64,000 bases of DNA from the NCBI GenBank assembly GCA_014650475.1, contig BMVA01000012.1, positions 1 through 64,000 of the forward strand, read 5' to 3'. Position numbers and translations under genes: made by a program. The stretch comes from Streptomyces albogriseolus (GTDB lineage: Bacteria; Actinomycetota; Actinomycetes; Streptomycetales; Streptomycetaceae). Positions 54,733-62,718 of this stretch are shown in pieces; position 1 is the first letter of the stretch, and each line of letters starts with the position of its first letter. A model generated the notes under the pieces. It saw nothing but the letters and a program-made list of their open reading frames with translations, was not told where the DNA came from and did no database searches.

Positions 54733-55716
54733 CTACCAGCGGCTCTCCACCTGCTCGCGGATCCGCCGGTCGTACAGGCCGGCGATCGCGGTGAGGGTGG
54801 CGTCGGACAGCTCCGGCAGCCGGGCGGCGGCCGCGTTGGCGCGGGCCTGCTCGGGCGAGCGGGCGCCCGGGATGACGGTGGTGACGCCGGGCTGCCGGAC
54901 GATCCAGCGCAGCGCGAGCTGGGCCGGGGTGTATCCCTCGGGGGCCAGCGCGGCGAACTCGGCGGCGGCCTCCACGCCGGTCGCCCAGTCCACGCCGGAG
55001 AAGGTCTCGCCCTGGTCGAAGGCCTCGCCGTGCCGGTTGAAGGTGCGGTGGTCGTTCTCCGGGAAGACGGTGTCCTTGGTGTACTTGCCGGACAGCAGGC
55101 CGGAGGCGAGCGGGACGCGGGCGATGACGCCGACGCCGGCCTCGCGCGCGGCGGGGAGCACCTCGCGCAGCGGCTTCATGCGGAACGGGTTGAGGATGAT
55201 CTGCACGCTGGCCACGTTCGGCCGGGCGATGGCGGTCAGCGCCTCGGCGCAGGTCTCCACGCTCACGCCGTAGGCGGCGACGCGCTCCTCCTCGACCAGG
55301 GTGTCGAGGGCGTCGAAGACCTCGTCGGTGGAGTAGACGGGGGTGGGCGGGCAGTGCAGCTGCACCAGGTCGATGCGGTCGACGCCCAGGTTGCGCCGGG
55401 AACGGTCGTTCCAGGCGCGGAAGTTGTCCAGGACGTAGTTCTCGGGGATCTGGTCGACGCGGCGGCCCATCTTGGTGGCCACCAGCACGTGCAGGTCGGG
55501 CCGTCCGCTGAGGAACGAGGCGATGGTCTGCTCGCTGCGCCCGTCGCCGTACACGTCGGCGGTGTCGAAGAAGGTGACGCCCGACTCGGCGGCGGCCTCC
55601 AGCACCGCGAGGGCTTCCTTGTCGTCGACGTCGCCCCAGTCGGCGCCGAGCTGCCATGTGCCGAGGCCGATCACGGAGGCGTGCTGACCCGACCTGTCGA
55701 AAGTGCGCTCTTCCAT
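54733..55716 (-). CDS. Aldo/keto reductase
   Basis: A 327-residue AKR TIM-barrel enzyme. Catalytic Asp and Tyr lie in FFDTADVYGDGRSE, Lys in VATKMG, and His in LVQLHCPP. The C-terminal NADPH-binding motif reads TVIPGARSPEQARANAAAA. The start at 55716 gives the normal family length. It converges on the 54381-54722 gene with ten bases between and is in line with the RNase H gene 62 bases upstream. Its carbonyl substrate is unknown; it is a typical oxidative-stress output gene. Confidence 0.94.
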   Translation of the reverse strand: MEERTFDRSGQHASVIGLGTWQLGADWGDVDDKEALAVLEAAAESGVTFFDTADVYGDGRSEQTIASFLSGRPDLHVLVATKMGRRVDQIPENYVLDNFRAWNDRSRRNLGVDRIDLVQLHCPPTPVYSTDEVFDALDTLVEEERVAAYGVSVETCAEALTAIARPNVASVQIILNPFRMKPLREVLPAAREAGVGVIARVPLASGLLSGKYTKDTVFPENDHRTFNRHGEAFDQGETFSGVDWATGVEAAAEFAALAPEGYTPAQLALRWIVRQPGVTTVIPGARSPEQARANAAAARLPELSDATLTAIAGLYDRRIREQVESRW

Positions 55717-55778
55717 GCCGGTCAGTCTGTCATCCGTCCCGGCCCGGCGACCGGCGGCTCCCCCGCCGGGGCGGCGGC

Positions 55779-56474
55779 TCAGGCGCCGACGGCCGTCCGG
55801 CACTCGGGGTGGCCCCAGCCCTTGTCGTTCTTGGCGATGGGCTCGCCGGCCGCGTACGTCCGTCCGCACGGGCAGCGGCCGGGGAACTTCGCCTTGATGG
55901 TGCGGGAGGAACCCCCGGACCTGCGGGCCGGCTTGGCGCCGCCCGAGGCGCGGCGGGCGGAACCGCCGGAGGACGGGCGCGGGACGGACGGCGGCGGCTC
56001 GGGCGAGCCCTGTGCGCTGCCCGCGTCCTGCTGGGCGGAGGCCGCCTGGCCGGCGGCGCGGTCGGCGAAGTCGTTGAGCCGGTCGCCGTCGACCTGGTGG
56101 GCGGGCACGTAGCGGAACTCGACGGAGCGGTCCTGGAGCAGGCCGTCGATGCGGACGACGAGTTCCTGGTTGGCGACGGGCTTCCCGGCGGCGGTGCGCC
56201 AGCCGTTGCGCTTCCAGCCGGGCAGCCAGGTGGTGACGGCCTTCATGGCGTACTGCGAGTCCATCCGCACCTCGAGCGGCACGCCGGGGTCGGTGGCCGC
56301 GAGCAGCCGCTCCAGGGCGGTGAGTTCGGCGACGTTGTTGGTGGCGGTGCCGAGGGCGCCGGCTTCCCAGCGGTCCGGGGTCCCGGAGCCGTCCGCGATG
56401 ACCCAGGCCCAGCCGGCCGGCCCGGGGTTTCCCTTCGAGGCCCCGTCGCACGCGGCCACCACACGTTCACCCAT
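55779..56474 (-). CDS. rnhA: Ribonuclease HI with C-terminal cysteine-rich tail
   Basis: A 231-residue protein. Residues 1-135 are an RNase HI domain with the acidic active site (AACDGASKGNPGP, NNVAELTALE, RMDSQYAM, and D in RLNDFADRA). A basic Ser/Gly-rich linker leads to a short Cys-rich end, KFPGRCPCGRTYAAGEPIAKND followed by WGHPEC, probably a zinc ribbon. ATG 56474 begins the domain directly; ATG 56486 adds four residues and cannot be excluded. It removes RNA from RNA-DNA hybrids. Confidence 0.9.
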   Translation of the reverse strand: MGERVVAACDGASKGNPGPAGWAWVIADGSGTPDRWEAGALGTATNNVAELTALERLLAATDPGVPLEVRMDSQYAMKAVTTWLPGWKRNGWRTAAGKPVANQELVVRIDGLLQDRSVEFRYVPAHQVDGDRLNDFADRAAGQAASAQQDAGSAQGSPEPPPSVPRPSSGGSARRASGGAKPARRSGGSSRTIKAKFPGRCPCGRTYAAGEPIAKNDKGWGHPECRTAVGA

Positions 56475-56516
56475 GCGCCCGATCATGCCATGACCGGGCG
56501 GGTGTCCCGGTTCCGC

Positions 56517-57311
56517 TCAGTCGACGGTGCTCGTGCCCGGCATCTCCCCCGTGGTCCTGGTGAGGTCGATGACCGAGAAGTGGGCGCCCTGCGGGTCGCT
56601 GATCGCCGCGAACCGGCCGAACGGCGAGTCCGTCGGCCCGAACCGCAGCACCCCGCCGCGGTCGGTCGCCCGGGCCACCGCCGCGTCGCAGTCGTCCACC
56701 CCGAAGTACACGTTGATGTACGGCGGCACCTCGGGCGGGAAGTCGTCGGTCATCCGCATCCGGCCGAGGACGCTGCGCTCCCCCAGGTCGTAGAGGCGGA
56801 AGTCCGTCTCGCCCTCGAGCTGCTTCGAGCGGTAGGAGAAGACGGCGGGGAAGAACGCGTCGGACTTCTCCGCCTCGCGGGTGAAGACCTCCGCCCAGCA
56901 GTACGCGCCCGGCGTCCCCGTCGTCCGGAACCCCTCGTGGGTGCCGGCCTGCCACACCCCGAAGACGGCTCCGCCGGGGTCGCGGGCGAGACACATGGTG
57001 CCGTAGTCGGCCACCTGCACGGGCTCCATCAGCAGTTCGCCGCCGTGCTCGCGGATGCGGGCGGCGGTGGCGGAGGCGTCCCGGGCGGCGAGGTAGAGGC
57101 ACCACTGGGAGGCGCCCTTCTGGCCGGGCATCGGCGGGACGACGGCGGCCACCGCCTTGCCGTCGGCGTACGCCTGCGTGTAGCCGCCCTGCTCGGACGA
57201 CGTCTCGCCGAAGGTCCAGCCGAGGACGTGACCGTAGAAGTCCTTGGCCGCGTCGAGATCGTCGAACATGGCGTCGGCCCAGCAGGGGGTTCCTTCCGGT
57301 GGTGCGGCCAT
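56517..57311 (-). CDS. VOC-family protein, two glyoxalase-like domains
   Basis: A 264-residue protein with tandem VOC domains, the first at 10-120 (PCWADAMFDDLDAAKDFYGHVLGWTF ... GGAVFGVWQAG) and the second at 130-264 (GAYCWAEVFTREAEKSDAFF ... GAHFSVIDL). The pattern matches the 27 kDa antigen/CFP30B-like group of actinobacterial VOC proteins. The start at 57311 follows GGAGGG. The enzymatic activity is unknown. Confidence 0.9.
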   Translation of the reverse strand: MAAPPEGTPCWADAMFDDLDAAKDFYGHVLGWTFGETSSEQGGYTQAYADGKAVAAVVPPMPGQKGASQWCLYLAARDASATAARIREHGGELLMEPVQVADYGTMCLARDPGGAVFGVWQAGTHEGFRTTGTPGAYCWAEVFTREAEKSDAFFPAVFSYRSKQLEGETDFRLYDLGERSVLGRMRMTDDFPPEVPPYINVYFGVDDCDAAVARATDRGGVLRFGPTDSPFGRFAAISDPQGAHFSVIDLTRTTGEMPGTSTVD

Positions 57312-57456
57312 GGCTGCGGCCCTCCGCGTCACGGGTGGTCTGTCGTCTCCTCACGCTAGCCACGGCCGGGCGGACCCGCGCGCCGGACGTCTTCCGCCGG
57401 GGCGCGGTCTGTGCTTGCCTGGTGAGCCGTTTCGCCGGCCGGGCGGGGGACGCCGA

Positions 57457-58377
57457 ATGCGCAGAGCGTGGACCGTGACCGTGGCGGCGCTCGCCGCCGG
57501 GCTGCTGGGGGCGTGCACCGATCCGTCGTCGGCGCCGGGCGCGCCGCCGACGTCCGCCGCGGCGCCGCGGCCGTCGGCCACCACCCATCAGCGTCCGGCC
57601 GCCTCCCCGGCCCCGTCCCCCTCCGTCGAACCGCCCACGGTGCTGTACCTCGGGGACTCCCTGGCCGTGGAGGCCCAGGAGGTGCTCGGCCGGGAGCTGC
57701 GCCGGCAGGTCCGCGCCCGGTACACCGCCGCTCCCCACTCGGGCACCACGCTGTGCGACTACCTGGAGGGCACGGGCGGGCGGTCCCTGGTCCCGCCGCG
57801 GGACAAGGCGGCCACGCTGGTGCGGGCGCTGCGCCCGGACTACGTGGTGCTCCAGTTCTGGGGCAACGCGTGGGGCTACACGCCGTGCATGGACGGGATC
57901 ACCCATGACGCCGCGCCGGAGCGCTACCTGGAGCGGTACGCGGCGGACGCGCGGCGGCTGACGGAGCAGATCGCCGAGGCGGGCGGCGACCGGCGGCCCC
58001 GGATCGTCTGGGTGCTCCAGGGTCCCGACCCGCTCGTCCCGGACCGGGTGCGCCGGGTGAACGGGATCTACGAGCGCCGGGCGGCCGCCTCGGGCGACCT
58101 GGTCGCCGACGCGGGCCGGGCGGTGACCGCGCCGGGCGCCCGTCACGCCTGGACGCGGTACGTGCCGTGCGACGCCGTCGAGCGGGCGCACCCGGACCTC
58201 TGCACCGATCCGGCCCGCGGCCGCACGGCCCTGCACCGCGCGGACGACCCGCTGCACTTCTGTCTCGCGCCCACGACGTCCGCACCGCGGCCGTGTCCGG
58301 TCCCGTCCCCGGGCGTCCTGCGCACGGCCGGCGAGATCGCCCGCGTGGTCACGGAGGACGCGGGCGGGCCGGGGTGA
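57457..58377 (+). CDS. SGNH-hydrolase-like lipoprotein
   Basis: A 306-residue predicted lipoprotein. MRRAWTVTVAALAAGLLGACTD is a signal sequence with lipobox LGAC (Cys20). A Ser/Pro/Thr-rich spacer leads to an SGNH-like domain: YLGDSLAVEAQ (block I, nucleophile Ser), FWGNAWG (block III-like Asn) and DPLHFC (DxxH). It is probably an extracellular esterase or acetyl-hydrolase acting at the cell surface. GGGGGAC precedes ATG 57457. Confidence 0.88.
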   Translation: MRRAWTVTVAALAAGLLGACTDPSSAPGAPPTSAAAPRPSATTHQRPAASPAPSPSVEPPTVLYLGDSLAVEAQEVLGRELRRQVRARYTAAPHSGTTLCDYLEGTGGRSLVPPRDKAATLVRALRPDYVVLQFWGNAWGYTPCMDGITHDAAPERYLERYAADARRLTEQIAEAGGDRRPRIVWVLQGPDPLVPDRVRRVNGIYERRAAASGDLVADAGRAVTAPGARHAWTRYVPCDAVERAHPDLCTDPARGRTALHRADDPLHFCLAPTTSAPRPCPVPSPGVLRTAGEIARVVTEDAGGPG

Positions 58378-58391
58378 GCGCGGGGCGGCGC

Positions 58392-58416
58392 GGGGCCGGG
58401 AGCGTGCCCCGGCCCC
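58392..58416. terminator. Bidirectional terminator, 9-bp GC stem
   Basis: GGGGCCGGG (58392-58400), loop AGCGTGC and CCCGGCCCC (58408-58416) lie between convergent genes ending at 58377 and 58426. Confidence 0.65.
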
Positions 58417-58425
58417 CTGCCGTCG

Positions 58426-58911
58426 TCACGCCTCGCCCGCGTACGCCTTCTCCAGCTCCGCGACGTCCAGCTTGCCCATCGTCATCATGGCCTTCAGCGC
58501 GCGGTCGGCCTTCTCGCGGTCCGGGTCGCCGATCATCTGCGTGAGCCGCTTGGAGTTGACCTGCCAGGAGACGCCGTAGCGGTCCTTGAGCCAGCCGCAC
58601 GGGCCGTGCTCGCCGCCGCCCTCGGCCAGCTTCTCCCAGTAGTGGTCGATCTCCGCCTGGTCGTCGCAGTCGAGCTGGAAGGAGATCGCCTCGTTGAACG
58701 TGAACTCCGGCCCGCCGTTCAGGGCGACGAACCTCTGGCCGTTGGCCGTGAACTCCACGGTGAGCACGGAGCCCGCCTCGCCGGGGGTGGCGTCGGTGTT
58801 GCGGACCACCTCGCCGAGCTTGGAGTTGCCGAACACGGAGACGTAGAACTGCGCCGCCTCCTCGGCCTGGCCGTCGAACCAGAGGCAGGTGGTGAATCCG
58901 TCGGTGTCCAT
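58426..58911 (-). CDS. VOC/PhnB-like family protein
   Basis: A 161-residue PhnB-like VOC protein, often mis-annotated as 3-demethylubiquinone methyltransferase. [29 protein letters not shown] starts the domain and [49 protein letters not shown] is the standard C-terminal block. GGGAGGTAC precedes the start at 58911. It is divergent from clpP3; the paired PopR-type boxes lie in the 235-bp gap, nearer to clpP3. Function unknown. Confidence 0.92.
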   Translation of the reverse strand: MDTDGFTTCLWFDGQAEEAAQFYVSVFGNSKLGEVVRNTDATPGEAGSVLTVEFTANGQRFVALNGGPEFTFNEAISFQLDCDDQAEIDHYWEKLAEGGGEHGPCGWLKDRYGVSWQVNSKRLTQMIGDPDREKADRALKAMMTMGKLDVAELEKAYAGEA

Positions 58912-59028
58912 GAGTACCTCCCGGGTGGGGCGTTCCCCTCGGGAACGCGGTCACCGGTGCAGACCGTCGGGGGCGGCGGAACTCATCGGTGGCCCGCACA
59001 CCGGCCGTCACGGCCTGTCCGGGGCGGC

Positions 59029-59058
59029 TCTGCCCTGGGCGAATCTGCCGCGGGCAGA
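59029..59058 (+). promoter_or_regulatory. Paired PopR-type boxes upstream of clpP3
   Basis: TCTGCC-GCG-GGCAGA (59044-59058) is a perfect match to the palindrome I recall for PopR (TCTGCC-N3-GGCAGA). TCTGCC-CTG-GGCGAA (59029-59043) is an imperfect copy directly before it, so two sites are in tandem with a 15-bp period, 90-120 bases before the clpP3 start. Confidence 0.8.
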
Positions 59059-59146
59059 GATTCCCCCGGCGGCGGGTCCCGCGCGCCGACAGTGGACGCA
59101 CACGGCCGTCCGGCCGTGCTCCGACCAGTGATCCACGGGAGCGTCC

Positions 59147-59800
59147 ATGTCACCACTCACCGCCGGCCCCCGGCCGGCCGCACCCCGCGCGGAGGACGGC
59201 GACACCCCGCCGACCCGCTTCGACGACCACCTCGCCGCCCAGTTGCTCGCCCAGCGGATCGTGCTGCTCGGCACCCAGGTCGACGAGGTGTCCGCCAACC
59301 GGGTGTGCGCGCAGCTGCTGCTCCTGTCCGCCGAGGACCCGCGCACCGACATCAGCCTGTACATCAACAGCCCCGGCGGCTCGGTGCACGCGGGGCTCGC
59401 CATCTACGACACGATGCGGCTGATCCCCAACGACGTCGCCACCCTGGCCATGGGCTTCGCGGCCAGCATGGGGCAGTTCCTGCTCTGCGTCGGCGCGCCC
59501 GGCAAGCGCTACGCCCTGCCGAACGCGCGGATCATGATGCACCAGCCGTCGGGCGGCATCGGCGGGACCGCCGCCGACATCGAGATCCAGGCGGAGAACC
59601 TGGAGTTCACCAAGCGGACCATCGAGCGGATCACCGCCGAGCACACCGGTCAGACCCCGGAGACCGTCTCGCGGGACGGCGACCGGGACCGCTGGTTCAC
59701 GGCCGAACAGGCCCGCGCGTACGGAATGGTCGACCGGGTGCTGGACTCGCTGGACGACGTCCGTCCGGCGGCCACGCGACCCAGGATGGGGCTGCGCTGA
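59147..59800 (+). CDS. clpP3: ATP-dependent Clp protease proteolytic subunit ClpP3
   Basis: A 217-residue ClpP with an intact catalytic triad: Ser107 in [10 protein letters not shown], His132 in MMHQPSGG and Asp in [10 protein letters not shown]. The handle region [17 protein letters not shown] is normal. ATG 59147 follows GGGAGCG. The stop overlaps the clpP4 start (TGATG), giving translational coupling. In Streptomyces lividans clpP3-clpP4 is the second clpP operon, silent while ClpP1/P2 work and activated by PopR. The paired PopR-type boxes upstream and popR downstream support that identity. Confidence 0.95.
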   Translation: MSPLTAGPRPAAPRAEDGDTPPTRFDDHLAAQLLAQRIVLLGTQVDEVSANRVCAQLLLLSAEDPRTDISLYINSPGGSVHAGLAIYDTMRLIPNDVATLAMGFAASMGQFLLCVGAPGKRYALPNARIMMHQPSGGIGGTAADIEIQAENLEFTKRTIERITAEHTGQTPETVSRDGDRDRWFTAEQARAYGMVDRVLDSLDDVRPAATRPRMGLR

Positions 59801-60402
59801 TGGGGACGTACACGATTCCGAACGTCGTCGAGCGCACCGCGCGCGGCGAGCGGTCCTACGACGTGTTCAGCAGGCTGCTGGCCGAGCGGATCGTCTTCCT
59901 GGGCACGGAGATCGACGACGGCGTCGCCAACGTGGTCGTGGCGCAGCTGCTGCATCTGGAGTCGGAGGCGCCGGAGAGCGAGATCGCGGTGTACCTCAAC
60001 TCCCCCGGCGGCTCGTACACCTCGCTCATGGCGATCTACGACACCATGACGTTCGTCCGGGCCCCGATCTCCACGTTCTGCGTGGGGCAGGCGGCGTCCA
60101 CGGCGGCCGTGCTGCTGGCCGGCGGGGACCCGGGGCGGCGGTTCGTGCTGGAACACGCGCGCGTGCTGCTCGGCCAGCCGGCCTCCGGCGGGATGCAGGG
60201 CACGGCGTCCGACCTGGCGCTGCGCGCGAAGGAGATGACGCGGATCCGCGCGCAGGTCGAGGAGGTGCTGGCCCGGCACACGCACCACGACGTGGCGACC
60301 CTGCGGGCGGACATGGACCGCGACAAGGTGTTCACCGCGCAGGAGGCCGTGGCGTACGGCCTGGCGGACGAGGTGCTGACCCGGCGTCCGGCACCGGTCT
60401 GA
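59800..60402 (+). CDS. clpP4: Clp protease subunit ClpP4, catalytic His missing
   Basis: A 200-residue ClpP-family subunit. Ser100 is present in [13 protein letters not shown], but the conserved His is Gly125 ([11 protein letters not shown] in place of the usual MHQPSGG). It is therefore unlikely to be active alone and probably forms a mixed tetradecamer with ClpP3. The N-terminus [27 protein letters not shown] and the handle are normal. ATG 59800 overlaps the clpP3 stop by one base. Confidence 0.94.
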   Translation: MGTYTIPNVVERTARGERSYDVFSRLLAERIVFLGTEIDDGVANVVVAQLLHLESEAPESEIAVYLNSPGGSYTSLMAIYDTMTFVRAPISTFCVGQAASTAAVLLAGGDPGRRFVLEHARVLLGQPASGGMQGTASDLALRAKEMTRIRAQVEEVLARHTHHDVATLRADMDRDKVFTAQEAVAYGLADEVLTRRPAPV

Positions 60403-60404
60403 GC

Positions 60405-60442
60405 GGCCGCCGGGCCGTGGGGCGCTTCCCGGTCAGGCGGCC
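60405..60442. terminator. Possible terminator between clpP4 and popR
   Basis: GGCCGCC (60405-60411) and GGCGGCC (60436-60442) form a 7-bp stem with a further inner CCGGG/CCCGG pair; the right arm enters the end of popR. Confidence 0.35.
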
Positions 60443-60837
60443 AGGCAGAGCCCGTCGTGCGCGGAGCCGTTCCGCACGGCGCGGGCGGGGACGGCGGACC
60501 GGCGCGACGTGACCCGGACCAGCTCCGCGTGCGTACGGGCGAGCAGATCGCCGAGGCCGAGGCCGAGCGCCCCGGCGGCGGCCGCGAGGACCTCCGAGGA
60601 CGCCTCCTTGCGGCCGCGCTCCACCTCCGACAGGTAGGGCATGGAGATGCGCGCCGCGTCGGCGACGTCCTTGAGGGTCCGCTCCTGGGCCTGCCGCTCC
60701 TTGCGCAGCACGTCGCCGACGAGGTGGCGCCACAGCGGCTCCCTGGGCGCGGCGGCGGGCGGGGCCGGCGGGCCGGAGGCGGCCGGGCCGGGTCGCAGGG
60801 GAATGACGCGGGCTTCGTTCGGCGTGTGATCGGTCAC
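60433..60837 (-). CDS. popR: PopR/ClgR-type helix-turn-helix activator of clpP3-clpP4
   Basis: A 134-residue regulator. The Pro/Ala-rich N-terminus (1-35) leads to an XRE-type helix-turn-helix, LKDVADAARISMPYLSEVERGRKEASSEVL, typical of ClgR/PopR. The protein ends GLCLAA; in S. lividans PopR is degraded by ClpP1/P2 through its C-terminal alanines, and the Ala-Ala end is kept here. It starts at GTG 60837. A TAGGCT -10 lies six bases upstream, so the mRNA is probably leaderless even though GAGGAC precedes the start. It is convergent with clpP4 and activates that operon. Confidence 0.93.
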   Translation of the reverse strand: MTDHTPNEARVIPLRPGPAASGPPAPPAAAPREPLWRHLVGDVLRKERQAQERTLKDVADAARISMPYLSEVERGRKEASSEVLAAAAGALGLGLGDLLARTHAELVRVTSRRSAVPARAVRNGSAHDGLCLAA

Positions 60838-60843
60838 GTCCTC

Positions 60844-60885
60844 AGCCTAGGAATCCCGCTCCCGCGGGCAAGGGAGCGGGATTCC
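60844..60885 (-). promoter_or_regulatory. popR promoter inside a perfect 14-bp palindrome
   Basis: GGAATCCCGCTCCC (60850-60863) and GGGAGCGGGATTCC (60872-60885) are a perfect inverted repeat around an 8-base centre. On the minus strand TTGCCC (60871-60866, in the centre), a 16-base spacer and TAGGCT (60849-60844) make a vegetative-type promoter. The right position for an operator that controls popR. Confidence 0.6.
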
Positions 60886-61043
60886 GCCCTGAGTGAAGCC
60901 GGAAAAGCGGACGGATTCCCTCCGCCCTGATGGTGCTGTGCCGCACCGGCGGCCGTACCATCGGACGAGCAGGTGTGACGGCCGGTGCGCACCGCGTCCC
61001 CCCGAGCGGTCCGGCGCCTTCCGGCCACGGAGAAAATCGACGG

Positions 61044-61068
61044 GCATACGTCCGCGGAACCGGGGTAG
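61044..61068 (+). promoter_or_regulatory. Sigma-B-type promoter of the sigL-like gene
   Basis: GCAT (61044-61047), a 15-base spacer and GGGTAG (61063-61068) match GNNT-N14-16-GGGTAY except for the last base. The leader would be about 43 bases. In S. coelicolor sigL is reported to be under sigma-B control, which would fit. Confidence 0.45.
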
Positions 61069-61117
61069 TCGAGTGACCCAGTCGCGTGGCAGCCATGACG
61101 TTCGTGGGGAGAGGGCA

Positions 61118-62005
61118 ATGAGGACCGCCGTGATCCGGTCGCAGGAGCGGACCGTCGACGGGCATACCAGGGCCGGCGCCGTCGGCGAGGACCTTCGCGG
61201 TCCCGGCGACCCGCGCGCCGTCGCGCCCCACGACGCCCGCGAGCTCTCCCGGCAGTTCTTCCGTCGCCTCGCGGAGCTGGAGGAAGGCACCCGCGAGTAC
61301 CAGTACGCGCGCAACACGCTGATCGAGATGAACATGTCCCTCGTGCGCTTCGCGGCCGGGCGGTTCCGCGGCCGGGGCGACGACATGGAGGACGTGGTCC
61401 AGACCGGCATGATCGGCCTGATCAAGGCCATCGACCGGTTCGAGCTGTCCCGCGAGGTCGAGTTCACCTCCTTCGCGCTGCCCTACATCGTCGGCGAGAT
61501 CAAGCGCTTCTTCCGCGACACCACCTGGGCCGTGCACGTGCCGCGGCGGCTCCAGGAGCTGCGTGTGGAGCTGGCCAAGGCCCGCGAGGAGCTGTCGAGC
61601 CGGCTGGACCGCGAGCCCACCGTCCCCGAGCTGGCGACCCTGATGAACATCAGCGAGCAGCAGGTCGTCGAGGGACAGATCGCCGCGAACGGCTACAACT
61701 CCTCCTCCCTGGACGCCGCGCTCACCGGGGACGGCCCGGAGCACGGCGAGGCCGTCCTGGCCGACTTCATCGGCGTCGAGGAGGAGCGGCTGGCCCTGGT
61801 GGAGGACTTCCACGCGCTCGCCCCGCTGATGGCGGAGCTGAGCGACCGGGACCGCGAGATCCTCCACATGCGATTCGTCGAGGAGGCCACGCAGGCGGAG
61901 ATCGGCGAGCGGCTGGGCTGCTCGCAGATGCACGTGTCCCGGCTGATCAAGCGGATCATCACCCGGCTGCGGACCGGCATGCTCGGCGAGCTGGGCTGCG
62001 CCTGA
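61118..62005 (+). CDS. sigL: Stress sigma factor, SigB/SigF/SigG family (SigL-like)
   Basis: A 295-residue sigma factor. Region 2 reads DDMEDVVQTGMIGLIKAIDRFELSREVEFTSFALPYIVGEIKRFFRD, region 3 begins VHVPRRLQELR, and region 4 has TQAEIGERLGCSQMHVSRLIKRI. ATG 61118 is selected because GGGAGAGGG lies upstream; the open frame to 60893 has no similarity. It lies next to popR-clpP4-clpP3, as sigL does in S. coelicolor, hence the symbol (inferred from position, not computed). Its likely anti-sigma partner is the convergent HATPase at 62093-62548 or another in the window. Confidence 0.93.
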   Translation: MRTAVIRSQERTVDGHTRAGAVGEDLRGPGDPRAVAPHDARELSRQFFRRLAELEEGTREYQYARNTLIEMNMSLVRFAAGRFRGRGDDMEDVVQTGMIGLIKAIDRFELSREVEFTSFALPYIVGEIKRFFRDTTWAVHVPRRLQELRVELAKAREELSSRLDREPTVPELATLMNISEQQVVEGQIAANGYNSSSLDAALTGDGPEHGEAVLADFIGVEEERLALVEDFHALAPLMAELSDRDREILHMRFVEEATQAEIGERLGCSQMHVSRLIKRIITRLRTGMLGELGCA

Positions 62006-62030
62006 CGACCGCCCCGACGGCACACCGAAG

Positions 62031-62065
62031 GCGCCCCTGACGGTCCCGGTCCGGTCCAGGGGCGC
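62031..62065. terminator. Bidirectional terminator after the sigL-like gene
   Basis: GCGCCCCTG (62031-62039) and CAGGGGCGC (62057-62065) form a 9-bp stem with a 17-base, partly self-complementary loop between convergent genes ending at 62005 and 62093. Confidence 0.7.
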
Positions 62066-62092
62066 TGCTGTGGGAAACGGGCGCGCCGCCGG

Positions 62093-62548
62093 TCAGCCGC
62101 CGGTGAGGTCGATCACCGCGCGGACGCGTTTGCCGACCGGTACGCGCTCCACGCCGACGTCCCGCGCCAGCGCGCGCACGATCTCCAGTCCATGGCGTCC
62201 GATCCGCTGCGGGTCGCGCGGGAACACGCGGGGCAGGGTGCCGTTGCTGTCGTAGACGGCCACCGTGAGGGTGGTGTCCGTGCCCTCCAGCTCCAGGATG
62301 TACGGCCCGTCGCTGTGCCGGTCGGCGTTGGTGACCAGCTCGCTCACCACCAGGAGCACGGCTCCTTCCGCCTTGGCGCCGATCGTGGCGCACCACTCGG
62401 TCCTCAGCTGCTCGAGGAACTGTGCCGCGACATGCCGCGCCTCGGCGATGCACCCCGGCTCGCCGGTGAAGTGTGCCGCCCGCCGCAGCGGTTCCACGGG
62501 CACGTCGAAACCAGTCGGTATCACTACCCCGTCCAAGCGATAGGTCAT
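62093..62548 (-). CDS. Anti-sigma factor-like HATPase
   Basis: A 151-residue GHKL ATPase, RsbW-like: LLVVSELVTNADRHSDGPY is the N-box, YDSNGTLPRVFPRDPQRIGRHGLEIVRALARDVGVE the rest of the ATP site. The second half of the G-box is modified (GRHGLEIV). The start at 62548 has AGAGGGAAA; the frame to 62797 is unsupported. It is convergent with the sigL-like gene and is the nearest candidate for its anti-sigma factor. No STAS gene is adjacent. Confidence 0.87.
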   Translation of the reverse strand: MTYRLDGVVIPTGFDVPVEPLRRAAHFTGEPGCIAEARHVAAQFLEQLRTEWCATIGAKAEGAVLLVVSELVTNADRHSDGPYILELEGTDTTLTVAVYDSNGTLPRVFPRDPQRIGRHGLEIVRALARDVGVERVPVGKRVRAVIDLTGG

Positions 62549-62718
62549 GCGTTTCCCTCTGCGACGCCGGGCCGGCCGGACGATCCGCACCGGTCCTGGT
62601 ACCCCGAGTCGGCCGGGGCAGTCCTCCTGATCCGCGTCCGGATTTCCCGGGGCCGCGGACCCGCGCGGACGGACCCTGCCGACGGGCGGGCGGGGAGGAC
62701 GCTGCTTAGCGTGCACAC

